From: Bacillota bacterium
Lineage (GTDB): Bacteria; Bacillota; Clostridia; Acetivibrionales; DTU013
DNA: 64,000 nt
Direction of reading: 5' to 3'
Assembly (NCBI GenBank): GCA_023418915.1
Contig: JAEZYU010000119.1
Location: 43,435 to 107,434 of the forward strand
Numbering within the stretch: position 1 is the stretch's first letter; every line of letters begins with the position of its first letter. A program made the position numbers and the translations under genes. This document shows positions 54,121 through 63,087 of this stretch, one piece after another. Below the pieces are notes generated by a model. It worked only from the letters and a program-made list of their open reading frames with translations, did no database searches and was not told the origin of the DNA.

Positions 54121-54795
54121 ATGAGTTTCACAGGCTTTTCTAAAGAAGCCCTCAAGTTTCTTTTTGAAAATAAGATGAATAACAGCAAGGAATGGTATGA
54201 AGAGCACAAAGCGCAATACAGAAAATATGTGTATGATCCTTTTGTCGAACTGGTCAAAGAGCTGTCTCCGGCTGTTGCTGAAATTGACAGCAGTATTATA
54301 ACGATCCCCTCCAAGATCATATCGAGGGTGAGGCGGGATACAAGGTTCACCAAGGATAAGAGCCTTTACAGAGACAATGTCTGGATCGTCTTCCTACGTG
54401 ACAAATCACAGATGTCAACATCACCCTGCTTCTGGTTTGAGCTTGGCCAGTACGGCATCAGCTATGGAGTCGGGTACTATGGTGCAAATACCGGCTCCAT
54501 GGTCAGAATGAGGGAGATGATTGTTGACAGGCATCCTGCCTTCATGGCTGCACTGATGGCATATGAAAACCAGAATGAGTTTGCCGTAGGCGGCGAAACA
54601 TATAAAAGAAGCAAATTCCCTGACCAGCCGGATAATTTGAGACAATGGCTGGACAGAAAAAATATTTATTTTCAGAATGTGCATAACGATTTTAAGCTGG
54701 CATTTTCAAAAGAATTGCCGGATGTACTGAAAAGCGGCTTTAAGAGGCTCAAGCCGATATATGATTTTCTTTTGGTTGTGGAAAGCATGGCATGA
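54121..54795 (+). CDS. DUF2461 / TIGR02453-family protein
   Basis: 224 residues from ATG 54121 with GAGGAGGTACC upstream. The N terminus FTGFSKEALKFLFENKMNN and the segments SKIISRVRRDTRFTKDKSLY and FWFELGQYG fit the DUF2461 family found across bacteria and fungi, function unknown. Stands alone. Confidence 0.85.
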   Translation: MSFTGFSKEALKFLFENKMNNSKEWYEEHKAQYRKYVYDPFVELVKELSPAVAEIDSSIITIPSKIISRVRRDTRFTKDKSLYRDNVWIVFLRDKSQMSTSPCFWFELGQYGISYGVGYYGANTGSMVRMREMIVDRHPAFMAALMAYENQNEFAVGGETYKRSKFPDQPDNLRQWLDRKNIYFQNVHNDFKLAFSKELPDVLKSGFKRLKPIYDFLLVVESMA

Positions 54796-55182
54796 GAAAG
54801 TGGGGTATGGCAGGTGTATGGCATATCATTCCAATAGACTGCCGGATTTTTCGGAAGGATCCTTCAGATTGCTTCATGCGGTATATTAGCGTATTAGGTG
54901 CCTGGCACGACACATAGACACTTATTTGAAAAATAAGTGTCTATGTGTATATGGGCAAAGAAGTAACTGGTTGTAATATATTCCATAACATGGTATAATC
55001 ATCCCTGTTATTCGTAAAATCATCCCTGGCTCGACGGAATTCACCCCTAAAGGGCGATATCATCATAGTTTGTTTTGCAATAAAATATGACATAGACATA
55101 AGCTGAACAAGCATGTATGTACAAATGAAATGCAGGCGCTACAAATGAATTTGCCTGAAAAACTATTATAAGGGGGATTATT
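54796..55182. other. Intergenic region with palindromic repeat and possible IS-end remnant
   Basis: Contains a truncated GTGCCTGGCAC repeat (54896-54948). At 54999-55063 are spaced short direct repeats of AATCATCCCT and AATTCACCCCT form that recall the repeated ends of IS21-like elements. No transposase frame. Confidence 0.4.
54896..54948. repeat. GTGCCTGGCAC palindromic repeat, copy 4 (right arm truncated)
   Basis: AGGTGCCTGGCACGACACAT, then ACACTTATTTGAAAAATAAG and TGTCTATGTGT. The final CGTGCCTGGCAC part of the right arm is missing. Confidence 0.85.
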
Positions 55183-55836
55183 ATGTTAAAAAGATTATTG
55201 GTGGTTATGATGGCATTATGTATGCTGCTTACGGTTCTTACAGCCTGCGGAGGAACGGCTGGTAAAAATGATGGCAGTGCCGCAAAGGGAAACAGCGATA
55301 TCGATAAGGCTCTGGAAGATCTGGAGCAATTGGAGGATGAAGCAGGTGTAGTTGTTGATGAGAATATCAAGGATCTTCTGGAGGATATCGACGAAGCGGA
55401 TATTGATGCTGCGGCAGCTGCCAATGCCAATAGTGATGTGAAGGTATCAGCAGATTTGGCTGAGGGATGGGAAAGGGATGAGGACACACCTCTTCTTCTA
55501 AATGCGACTAACGGAACCCGACTGTTATCGGTAGTGGGCTACCCGAAACCAAGTGATATGAATATTGCAGAATATGCGGAGAAGAACAGGGAACAAATGG
55601 TAGAATATTTTCCCGATGCAACAATTTCAGCGGTGGAAAATAAAAGGCTTGGTAACTACGATGGAGCAGGCATAGACTTTGAGTATGCCATAACAAAGTC
55701 TATGGTGCAGAAACAGATATATTTTTACTTTTTCGAGGGCGAAAGAGCGTACATGATACAGGGAGCATACATGATAGATGATGAAGGTGCCGCCGGAGAT
55801 GTGGAGGCAGCAATGGCATCGATAAAGATAGAATAA
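55183..55836 (+). CDS. Lipoprotein of unknown function
   Basis: 217 residues. Signal and lipobox MALCMLLTVLTACGG (Cys22 or so), an acidic Asp/Glu/Ala-rich region (DLEQLEDEAGVV) of about 60 residues, then a ~130-residue domain (LLSVVGYPKPSDMNIAEYAE, ENKRLGNYDGAGIDFEYAI) of no recognised family. AAGGGGGATTATT before the ATG. Exported and membrane-anchored by its lipid; monocistronic. Confidence 0.8.
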   Translation: MLKRLLVVMMALCMLLTVLTACGGTAGKNDGSAAKGNSDIDKALEDLEQLEDEAGVVVDENIKDLLEDIDEADIDAAAAANANSDVKVSADLAEGWERDEDTPLLLNATNGTRLLSVVGYPKPSDMNIAEYAEKNREQMVEYFPDATISAVENKRLGNYDGAGIDFEYAITKSMVQKQIYFYFFEGERAYMIQGAYMIDDEGAAGDVEAAMASIKIE

Positions 55837-56070
55837 GGCAGGAAAACTCAAATACATATAGCGCAATGAGGGGAAGGTGTTTATTGTTCAGTTTTTCATA
55901 ATAAGCATCTTTCTTTTTGTTCTCACTTTCATTTTCACATTATTAAATATTGATTAAATATAATTATTGTCATATAATTTCTCTAGTGTTTGTAGTTACG
56001 AAGCATGGTGAATTTATTTCTTTTTGCACAGTGAACTGAAATTGTGCCAGTAGAACGGGAGGATCGATTT

Positions 56071-57711
56071 ATGCCTATCACTGAGATGTTGTCGAAAAAT
56101 GCTGCCTTATATGGCAGTGAAAAATGCCTTACCGAAATCAATCTGGATCTCCAGGAAAGCCACAATGTTATATGGCGCGAATATGAGCTTATTGAAAACA
56201 ATCCAGCTGGGGAATTCCGGCGAGACATGACCTGGAGAGTCTTTGATGAGAAAGCAAACCGGATGGCCAATCTGCTGCTGAAGCGCGGAATCAAGAAAGG
56301 TGAGAAGGTCGCTATACTTCTAATGAACTGCCTCGAGTGGCTCCCTATATATTTTGGCATACTCAGGGCGGGCGCTGTGGCAGTGCCGATGAATTTCCGC
56401 TATACAGCCGAGGAAATCAAATACTGTATCGACCTGTCTGACACTGTTGCATTGATATTCGGGCCGGAATTCATCGGAAGGATGGAGAGCATATATGATC
56501 AGATACCAAAGGTCAGGATACAGTTTTTTGCAGGTGAAAACCGGCCTTCCTTCGCAGAGAATTATGACCGGCTCACGGCTAATTGTTCATCTGAAGCACC
56601 TGATATCAAGCTGACAGATGACGATGACGCAGCTATTTATTTTTCATCGGGAACCACCGGTTTCCCTAAAGCAATACTGCATACACACAGAAGTCTGGTT
56701 TCTGCGTGTATAACAGAGCAAAAGCATCACGGGCAGAAGCGTGAAGATAACTTCCTGTGTATACCGCCGCTTTATCACACCGGCGCAAAAATGCACTGGT
56801 TCGGAAGCCTGCTATCAGGAAGCAAGGCAGTGCTGCTTCGGGGGATCAAGCCCGAATGGATATTAAGGACGGTATCAGATGAGAAGATCACTAATGTCTG
56901 GCTATTGGTGCCCTGGGCACAGGATATCCTGGATGCGATAGACAGGGGAGAGGTCAGGCTTGAGGAATATGACCTTTCACAGTGGAAACTGATGCATATC
57001 GGCGCTCAGCCGGTTCCGCCAAGCCTTATTCAGAGATGGAAGAAATGCTTTCCCCATCATCTCTATGATACAAACTACGGATTGAGTGAATCCATAGGGC
57101 CGGGCTGCGTGCACCTTGGTGTGGAGAATATTCATAAGGTGGGAGCCATTGGAAAACCGGGTTTTAACTGGGAGGCCAGGATCGTGGATGAGAACGGTGC
57201 AGAGGTAGAGCAGGGTCTTGTCGGTGAACTGGCGGTCAAAGGGCCGGGTATTATGAAATGCTATTATAAGGATCCGGAGGCAACGGCGGCTGTGCTGAAA
57301 AACGGCTGGCTGTTCACCGGAGATATGGCAAGGATGGATGAGGACGGCTTCATTTATCTCGTTGACCGCAAGAAGGATGTGATCATAAGCGGAGGAGAAA
57401 ATATCTATCCGGTACAGATAGAAGACTACCTTCGCTCAAATGAAGCCATAAAGGATGTGGCTGTCATTGGCCTGCCTGATAAACGCCAGGGTGAGATCGC
57501 CGCTGCGATAATAGAACTGAAGTCGGGCTGCAAATGCAGTGAAGAGGATATCAATTCATTCTGCCTGTCACTGCCGCGCTACAAAAGGCCAAAGAAAATA
57601 ATTTTTGACAAAGTGCCGCGCAACCCAACGGGAAAAATAGAAAAACCGAGGCTGAGAGAAAAATATGGCGCAGCGGGACTCGTGGCATTGCAGGTTGAAA
57701 TATCCAAATGA
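56071..57711 (+). CDS. AMP-forming acyl-CoA synthetase
   Basis: 546 residues from ATG 56071 (GGGAGGATCGATTT upstream). Adenylation core P-loop YFSSGTTGFPKAILHTH, then YDTNYGLSESIGPG, the hinge region FTGDMARMDEDGFIYLVDRKKD and the C-terminal Lys in NPTGKIEKPRLR. It activates a carboxylic acid (fatty or aromatic) to its CoA thioester. The chain-length specificity is not readable. A hairpin terminator follows directly. Confidence 0.92.
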   Translation: MPITEMLSKNAALYGSEKCLTEINLDLQESHNVIWREYELIENNPAGEFRRDMTWRVFDEKANRMANLLLKRGIKKGEKVAILLMNCLEWLPIYFGILRAGAVAVPMNFRYTAEEIKYCIDLSDTVALIFGPEFIGRMESIYDQIPKVRIQFFAGENRPSFAENYDRLTANCSSEAPDIKLTDDDDAAIYFSSGTTGFPKAILHTHRSLVSACITEQKHHGQKREDNFLCIPPLYHTGAKMHWFGSLLSGSKAVLLRGIKPEWILRTVSDEKITNVWLLVPWAQDILDAIDRGEVRLEEYDLSQWKLMHIGAQPVPPSLIQRWKKCFPHHLYDTNYGLSESIGPGCVHLGVENIHKVGAIGKPGFNWEARIVDENGAEVEQGLVGELAVKGPGIMKCYYKDPEATAAVLKNGWLFTGDMARMDEDGFIYLVDRKKDVIISGGENIYPVQIEDYLRSNEAIKDVAVIGLPDKRQGEIAAAIIELKSGCKCSEEDINSFCLSLPRYKRPKKIIFDKVPRNPTGKIEKPRLREKYGAAGLVALQVEISK

Positions 57712-57748
57712 TTATTGACACTAGATGTGCCTTAATAGATAATATTCG

Positions 57749-57780
57749 GCGATGGCGGATTATTCCGCCATCGCTTTTTT
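57749..57780 (+). terminator. Terminator of the acyl-CoA synthetase gene
   Basis: GCGATGGCGGA pairs with TCCGCCATCGC across a 4-base loop and is followed by six T. Confidence 0.92.
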
Positions 57781-57853
57781 GCATTTATCACGACACATGC
57801 AGGTAGAGAACAGCCCACAGCCTGGCTGACAGCAATAATTTAGGAGTTTGGTG

Positions 57854-57882
57854 TTGATAATTGCGAGGGTATGAGTTACAAT
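57854..57882 (+). promoter_or_regulatory. Promoter of a candidate small RNA
   Basis: TTGATA (57854-57859) and TACAAT (57877-57882) with a 17-base spacer; no coding frame follows. Confidence 0.55.
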
Positions 57883-57888
57883 ATACAG

Positions 57889-58160
57889 TGAGGCGGCGAA
57901 ATTGCCGTATTATGATTTGTTAGAAATGGGGTGTTGATGTGTTCATTTGCAAGATGAGGCAGCTTTATTCGGTTATATAAACTGAATAGGTACAAGGTAT
58001 GAAGTCTGTAGCATGGTGTGCTGTATACCTTGTTGTGTGGATTCTTGCAATGAAAAATCATACGCTTATTAGCATAACATCAGAACTGTCAAAAGGATGG
58101 TTCGATGATAATTGGGAGCAATGGGCTGCAGATGGATAGATTTCATTTGCAGCCCTTTTG
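57889..58160 (+). ncRNA. Candidate ~270-nt non-coding RNA
   Basis: Starts just after the predicted promoter. It has a 5' hairpin (CGGC...GCCG near 57893-57908), a central hairpin (acaaggtat 57992-58000 with ataccttgt 58025-58033, extended by agca/tgct) and a strong 3' terminator (gggctgca 58123-58130 with tgcagccc 58148-58155, then TTTT). No frame longer than a few codons has a ribosome site. Identity unknown; 6S RNA is one possibility. Confidence 0.5.
58123..58160 (+). terminator. Orphan terminator
   Basis: GGGCTGCA and TGCAGCCC arms followed by TTTTG, not associated with any coding gene upstream. Confidence 0.8.
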
Positions 58161-58197
58161 TATGTTATTTCTATCAAGGTTTTTTACAAACAAATTG

Positions 58198-58295
58198 TTT
58201 AGGGTTTTTGTCCGAATCCGTACGGCAGGTGAAAGCCGCCCGAACAGGCATGGGTGACAGGTCGGCAGTCAAAGCCGGCAATAAGGAGTGATATT
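58198..58295 (+). promoter_or_regulatory. Structured leader of hflX
   Basis: Two similar small hairpins, CGGC-AGGTGAAA-GCCG (58223-58238) and CGGC-AGTCAAA-GCCG (58263-58277), lie 40 bases apart just before the hflX ribosome site AAGGAG. They may form an attenuator or a site for ribosome-sensing regulation; not a class I recognise. Confidence 0.4.
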
Positions 58296-59564
58296 ATGGA
58301 AACAATCGAAAGAGCGCTATTGGTTGGTGTTAATCTGAATCATGATGTTGATTTCCACAAGTCGATGGCAGAGCTGAAAAACCTTGCGGAGGCCTGCGAA
58401 TTTGAGAAAGCAGGGCAGACAGAGCAAAACCTGAAAGTGGTCAACAGTGCCTATTATATCGGCAGCGGCAAGGTCGGGGAAGTAGCGGCGTTAATAGATG
58501 CTGCTGAAGCGGATGTGGTGATTTTTGACAATGAACTGGCGCCGACTCAACTCAGAAATCTTGAAAAGGCTCTTAAATGCAGTATACTGGATAGAACATC
58601 GCTGATACTGGAGATATTTGCACAGCGTGCAAGGACACGGGAAGCAAAACTGCAGGTCGAGGTGGCAAGGCTTCAGTACATGCTGCCCAGACTTGCGGGA
58701 ATGAGCGGAGCTCTGGATAGACAGGGAGGCGGCGGCAGCGATACTGTTAACAGGGGAGCCGGTGAGAAAAAAATCGTACTGGATCGCAGAAGGATAGGAC
58801 AAAATATCGCAGCTTTAAAAAAGGAGCTTGAGATACTTGCAAGGGATCGACAGACGCAGCGCAGCAAGAGAAATGAGTCCGGGCTTCCCAGAGTTGCACT
58901 CGTAGGCTATACAAACGCAGGAAAATCAACGCTTATGAATGCCTTGGTGGAGCTTTCGCGAAAACCTGACAGCAAAAAGGTTTTTGAAAAAGACATGCTG
59001 TTTGCTACGCTTGAGACCTCGGTAAGGAATATAGTGCTGCCGGACAATAAAATGTTTTTACTGTCTGATACGGTTGGTTTTGTCAGCAAATTGCCTCATG
59101 ATTTGATCAAAGCATTCCGTTCCACACTGGATGAGGTGAGGGAGGCGGATCTGCTGCTGCATGTAGTGGATGCTTCAGAGCCCGATTTTGAACGCCAGGT
59201 AGAAGTGACTGAGGATACGCTCAGACAGATCGGAGCAGAAGGGATACCATCAATATATGTATTTAACAAGGCGGAGCTGACAGAAATGGGTATACCTTTC
59301 ATAAAGGATGACAATACCATATATGTTTCAGCAAAGGAAAGGATCGGTTTGAATGAATTGATAGAACTGATCGGAAGTCATATTTTCAAAGCATATGTGG
59401 ATTGCAGGATGTTTATTCCTTATGAGCTTGGCAGTATTGTTTCATATTTTAAGGAAAATGCAAATGTAAAAGATATATGCTATGAAAATGAGGGTACAAA
59501 GCTGATGCTGGAATGCTCTGAAATCGACTATAAACGCTATAGGCAGTTTGCTGAGGAAATATAG
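58296..59564 (+). CDS. hflX: Ribosome-associated GTPase HflX
   Basis: 422 residues from ATG 58296 (AAGGAGTGATATT upstream). The N-terminal HflX domain (VNSAYYIGSGKVGEVAALI, FDNELAPTQLRNLEK, ILEIFAQRARTREAKLQVE) is followed by the GTPase core: G1 GYTNAGKST, G3 DTVGFVSKLP and G4 NKAE. HflX splits stalled or stressed ribosomes and can contribute to macrolide-lincosamide tolerance. The last codons are partly duplicated after the stop. Upstream GTG codons from 58254 lie within the structured leader. Confidence 0.95.
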   Translation: METIERALLVGVNLNHDVDFHKSMAELKNLAEACEFEKAGQTEQNLKVVNSAYYIGSGKVGEVAALIDAAEADVVIFDNELAPTQLRNLEKALKCSILDRTSLILEIFAQRARTREAKLQVEVARLQYMLPRLAGMSGALDRQGGGGSDTVNRGAGEKKIVLDRRRIGQNIAALKKELEILARDRQTQRSKRNESGLPRVALVGYTNAGKSTLMNALVELSRKPDSKKVFEKDMLFATLETSVRNIVLPDNKMFLLSDTVGFVSKLPHDLIKAFRSTLDEVREADLLLHVVDASEPDFERQVEVTEDTLRQIGAEGIPSIYVFNKAELTEMGIPFIKDDNTIYVSAKERIGLNELIELIGSHIFKAYVDCRMFIPYELGSIVSYFKENANVKDICYENEGTKLMLECSEIDYKRYRQFAEEI

Positions 59565-59605
59565 CACATCGTTTGGTACAGGCAGTTTGCAATGGATATT
59601 TAACA
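59535..59605 (+). repeat. Decayed duplication of the hflX 3' end
   Basis: ACAGGCAGTTTGC at 59578-59590 repeats TATAGGCAGTTTGC from the end of hflX, 39 bases apart, with the flanking GAGGAAATAT/ATGGATATT also aligned. Confidence 0.55.
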
Positions 59606-59680
59606 CAGCTATGGGGACGTAACACAGCTATGGGGACGGTTCTTATGATTATTCACTAATTGTGAGGGCTGTCCCTAAAT
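59601..59680. repeat. GGGGACGGTTCTT/GGGCTGTCCC repeat
   Basis: Two copies of AACACAGCTATGGGGACG are followed by GGTTCTTATG and, 30 bases on, AGGGCTGTCCCT. This GGGGACGG...CTGTCCC pattern is widespread in clostridial intergenic regions and linked to Y1 (REP-associated) transposases. No transposase is in the window. Confidence 0.6.
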
Positions 59681-59825
59681 TATTGTCTGGACTAAGACTC
59701 AATGCTTCAAAAAGGTGCTCTGGTCGAAAATGATATGCTCACCTCACCGCAAACAGCAGGAAAAACCGATAAAGCACAAAGGTGAGCATATTACAAGTAT
59801 AAGTGTCTTAAGCATTATCGCCTTA

Positions 59826-60728
59826 CTATATAAGAGAAGTGCTGAAATATCTTTCGACCCTGTCGGGCAGTACTGTTACAATCTTTTTGTCGATACCGTA
59901 AGCTTGTGCTGCTTTGACAGAAGCCCATACATTAGCACCTGAGGAGGTGCCGACGAGTATACCCTGGACTCTGGCCAGCCTTCTTGCCGTTTCGATCGCA
60001 TCATCATCGGTTACCTCTATTACTTCATCAACCAGGCTCACATCGAGCACAGCTGGGATGAAACCATCGCCGATCCCCTGTATCTTGTGCAGCCCAGGTT
60101 CATCTCCCAAAAGTGCGGAAACATTTTTAGGTTCTACGGCAATGACCTTTGCATCAGGGTTTTTTTCCTTCAGGAATCTGCCTACTCCACCGAGTGTTCC
60201 GCCGCTGCCAAGCCCGGACACAAAAATATCGATGCCGCCGTCCATCTGCTCCCAAATCTCCGCAGCTGTAGTGAGATAGTGGATCTTCGGGTTGTCTGGA
60301 TTTTCGAACTGCTGTGGTATAAAAATATTCGGGTCATTTTTCTTTCTTGCCTCTACCTCTTCAACAGATCCCCCAATACTCTTTTTAGCATCTGTCAGCA
60401 CTAGCTCTGCACCTAATGCCTTGATTATCTTTTTTCTTTCTTCGCTCATATTTTCAGGCATAACGATCACGACCCTATAGCCTTTTTGTACACCGGCGAG
60501 AGCTATGCCGATCCCTGTGTTGCCGGAGGTCGGTTCCATTATGGTCATGCCGGGCTTTAGCAGTCCTTTGGCCTCAGCCTGTTCGAGCATGTGTTTTGCT
60601 ACCCTGTCCTTGATGCTTCCTCCCGGGTTAAGATATTCCGCTTTTGCGAAGATATTAAGCCCGGTGAGCTTTTTCAGGCTGAGCATAGGGGTATTGCCGA
60701 TTATATCCAGAACGTTTTCTATTATCAA
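59826..60728 (-). CDS. cysK: Cysteine synthase (O-acetylserine sulfhydrylase)
   Basis: 300 residues from TTG 60728 (AAGGGATAG upstream). The PLP Lys40 is in GGSIKDRVAKHM, the substrate loop is EPTSGNTGIGIAL and the phosphate-binding loop is GLGSGGTLGGVG. It makes cysteine from O-acetylserine and sulfide. The C terminus is slightly short but complete. No serine acetyltransferase is nearby. Confidence 0.93.
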   Translation of the reverse strand: MIIENVLDIIGNTPMLSLKKLTGLNIFAKAEYLNPGGSIKDRVAKHMLEQAEAKGLLKPGMTIMEPTSGNTGIGIALAGVQKGYRVVIVMPENMSEERKKIIKALGAELVLTDAKKSIGGSVEEVEARKKNDPNIFIPQQFENPDNPKIHYLTTAAEIWEQMDGGIDIFVSGLGSGGTLGGVGRFLKEKNPDAKVIAVEPKNVSALLGDEPGLHKIQGIGDGFIPAVLDVSLVDEVIEVTDDDAIETARRLARVQGILVGTSSGANVWASVKAAQAYGIDKKIVTVLPDRVERYFSTSLI

Positions 60729-61080
60729 ATTAATCTATCCCTTCTACAAAATTCCTAATGAATATATTAGCTTATTTCAATAATAAAAACAAGAAGACTT
60801 ACACCTAATTGAACATTATCTGTATTGAAGTTTTTCGTTCCTTCGCGAAATCAATTGAGTTTACAAATCCGATACGTATCAGCGTTTTTACAGCCTGATG
60901 GGTTTAAAAGACCTATTAGCGTTTTTACAGCCTGATGGGCTGAAAATATGTTGAGAGGTGGGGGGAATATATCGCCTCATTTAATTGACGCAGATTGTCC
61001 AATATGTTATTGTGGGTAAGGAAATAACATATAATGATATTTTTTGATATGGTAATCTATTTTTCTGATGCGGGAGTGTA
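60729..61080. other. Intergenic region with tandem/inverted CCCATCAGGCTG repeats
   Basis: CAGCGTTTTTACAGCCTGAT occurs at about 60882 and again, with small changes, at 60919. Each contains CAGCC-TGATG-GGCTG-type pairing, and the second is followed by GAGGTGGGGGGAATA. It is the inverted form of the repeats at 46377 and 53849. Confidence 0.6.
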
Positions 61081-62568
61081 ATGATGAACATAATAGGTTT
61101 CGACAATGATCAGTATCTTCGTCTGCAGTCGCAGAAAATCCTCGATCGCATACAACATTTTGGCGGCAAACTGTATTTGGAGTTCGGCGGTAAGCTCTTT
61201 GACGATTATCATGCTTCAAGAGTGCTCCCGGGTTTCAAACCGGACAGCAAGGTCAATATGCTGATGAAGCTGAAGGATCAAGCGGAGATCGTTATCACCA
61301 TAAGTGCCGATGATATAGAGAAAAATAAGAGGAGAGGCGATCTTGGGATTACATATGATCTGGATGTGCTGCGGCTGATAGATGCCTTCAGAGCGATCGG
61401 CCTTTTTGTAGGAAGTGTTGTCATCACGCACTACCGCTCCCAGCACACTGCGGACTTGTTTCAAAAACGGCTTGTTAACCTTGGCATGAAGGTTTACAGG
61501 CATTATCCCATACCGGATTATCCTTCCAATATACCATTGATCGTAAGTGATGAAGGATTTGGCAGAAACGATTATGTCGAAACATCAAGATCCCTTGTCG
61601 TCGTAACGGCTCCAGGCCCGGGCAGCGGCAAGATGGCAGTTTGTCTGTCTCAGATATATCATGATCATACACGCGGGATACAGTCAGGATACGCAAAATT
61701 CGAGACATTCCCAATTTGGAACCTTCCTCTGAAGCATCCTGTCAACCTTGCATATGAGGCAGCCACAACAGATTTGAATGACGTCAATATGATCGATCCC
61801 TTCCATCTTGAAGCTTATGGAATAACTTCCGTGAACTATAACAGAGATATCGAAATCTTCCCTGTGCTGAGGGCAATTTTTGAAAAAATAGAAGGAAAAT
61901 CGCCATATGAGAGTCCTACTGATATGGGTGTTAATATGGCCGGATTATGCATAACAGACGATGAGGCGGTTTGTAAAGCATCAGAGCAGGAGGTGATCCG
62001 CAGATATTTTAATACCCGATGTGCGCTTAGGCAGGGTATGGCTGATAAAGCCGAAGTATACAGGCTGGAGCTTTTAATGAAACAATTGGGTATTACACAG
62101 GCGGATCGTCCGGTGGTGGACGCTTCAAATCTGCGCGCCGAATCTACAGGCGGGCCTGCTGTAGCAATACAGCTCAACGATAGCAGGATCGTCACAGGCA
62201 AGACGACCCCGCTGCTGGGTGCATCAGCGGCACTGCTGCTAAATGCATTGAAGGAGCTTGGCGGCATACACCATGATATACACCTTATCTCTCCGATAAT
62301 CATTGAACCGATACAGGCACTGAAGGTTAATCACATGGGGAATCACAATCCACGTCTGCATACTGATGAGATACTTATAGCTTTATCCATATGTGCTGCC
62401 ACAAATCCTACGGCAGCTCTTGCAATGGAACAGCTGCCTAAGCTGAGGGGATGTGAGGCCCATTCGTCTGTAATATTGTCACGGGTGGATGAGAATGTAT
62501 TCCAGAAGCTTGGTGTCAATATAACATGTGAGCCTCAATATCAGACTAAGAAGCTTTATCATAAATAA
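61081..62568 (+). CDS. DUF1846-family protein
   Basis: 495 residues. The N terminus IIGFDNDQYLRLQSQKILDRI, FGGKLYLEFGGKLFDDYHAS and RVLPGFKPDSKVNML match the DUF1846 family of Firmicutes, and GPGSGKMAVCLSQIYHD looks like a nucleotide-phosphate loop. Function is not established. Two adjacent ATG codons (61081, 61084) are possible starts. Last protein gene before the rRNA operon. Confidence 0.88.
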   Translation: MMNIIGFDNDQYLRLQSQKILDRIQHFGGKLYLEFGGKLFDDYHASRVLPGFKPDSKVNMLMKLKDQAEIVITISADDIEKNKRRGDLGITYDLDVLRLIDAFRAIGLFVGSVVITHYRSQHTADLFQKRLVNLGMKVYRHYPIPDYPSNIPLIVSDEGFGRNDYVETSRSLVVVTAPGPGSGKMAVCLSQIYHDHTRGIQSGYAKFETFPIWNLPLKHPVNLAYEAATTDLNDVNMIDPFHLEAYGITSVNYNRDIEIFPVLRAIFEKIEGKSPYESPTDMGVNMAGLCITDDEAVCKASEQEVIRRYFNTRCALRQGMADKAEVYRLELLMKQLGITQADRPVVDASNLRAESTGGPAVAIQLNDSRIVTGKTTPLLGASAALLLNALKELGGIHHDIHLISPIIIEPIQALKVNHMGNHNPRLHTDEILIALSICAATNPTAALAMEQLPKLRGCEAHSSVILSRVDENVFQKLGVNITCEPQYQTKKLYHK

Positions 62569-62921
62569 ATGAGTTTATTACTCAATAGCGCTTAATCATA
62601 AAAAGCATCATTAATGCCATTATATAAATCGTCACCTTAAAAGGTGTTATTGAATATGTGAATTCAATATTGAGATATTTCTTGATTCATGTAGTATTAG
62701 TGATTATTCTACAGTATCAATGCGGTATTTCATGCGCTTCAGTAAATTTACCATGCTTTATGTGGTTGTATGTCATCTCATCCCGTGCTAGAATACTCAA
62801 GCAGTCGCCGATAACGGACACGAAAAACATGAGGATATAACTTCATGTAACCGTAGCTTTCACAAGATAAAGAAGAAATTGATACTGTGATAGGCTGGAA
62901 GAAAGAGTTAACAAAACGATG

Positions 62922-62950
62922 TTGACATAACGACTGCGATGTTGTAGGAT
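62922..62950 (+). promoter_or_regulatory. rRNA promoter P1
   Basis: TTGACA (62922-62927) and TAGGAT (62945-62950), 17-base spacer; the upstream GGAAGAAAGAGTTAA is shared with P2. Confidence 0.6.
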
Positions 62951-63058
62951 AAGCATCCGCCAACGTGATTGGGACGCTTACGGAAGCGAATACCAAGACC
63001 TTAGATCAGGAAAATGTGAAGGCAGTTGAGTTGGAAGAAAGAGTCAATAAGAAAGTTG

Positions 63059-63087
63059 TTGACAAAAATCAATAAGCGATGTAAGAT
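63059..63087 (+). promoter_or_regulatory. rRNA promoter P2
   Basis: TTGACA (63059-63064) and TAAGAT (63082-63087), 17-base spacer. The region around it is a diverged duplicate of P1, as in tandem rrn promoters. Confidence 0.7.
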
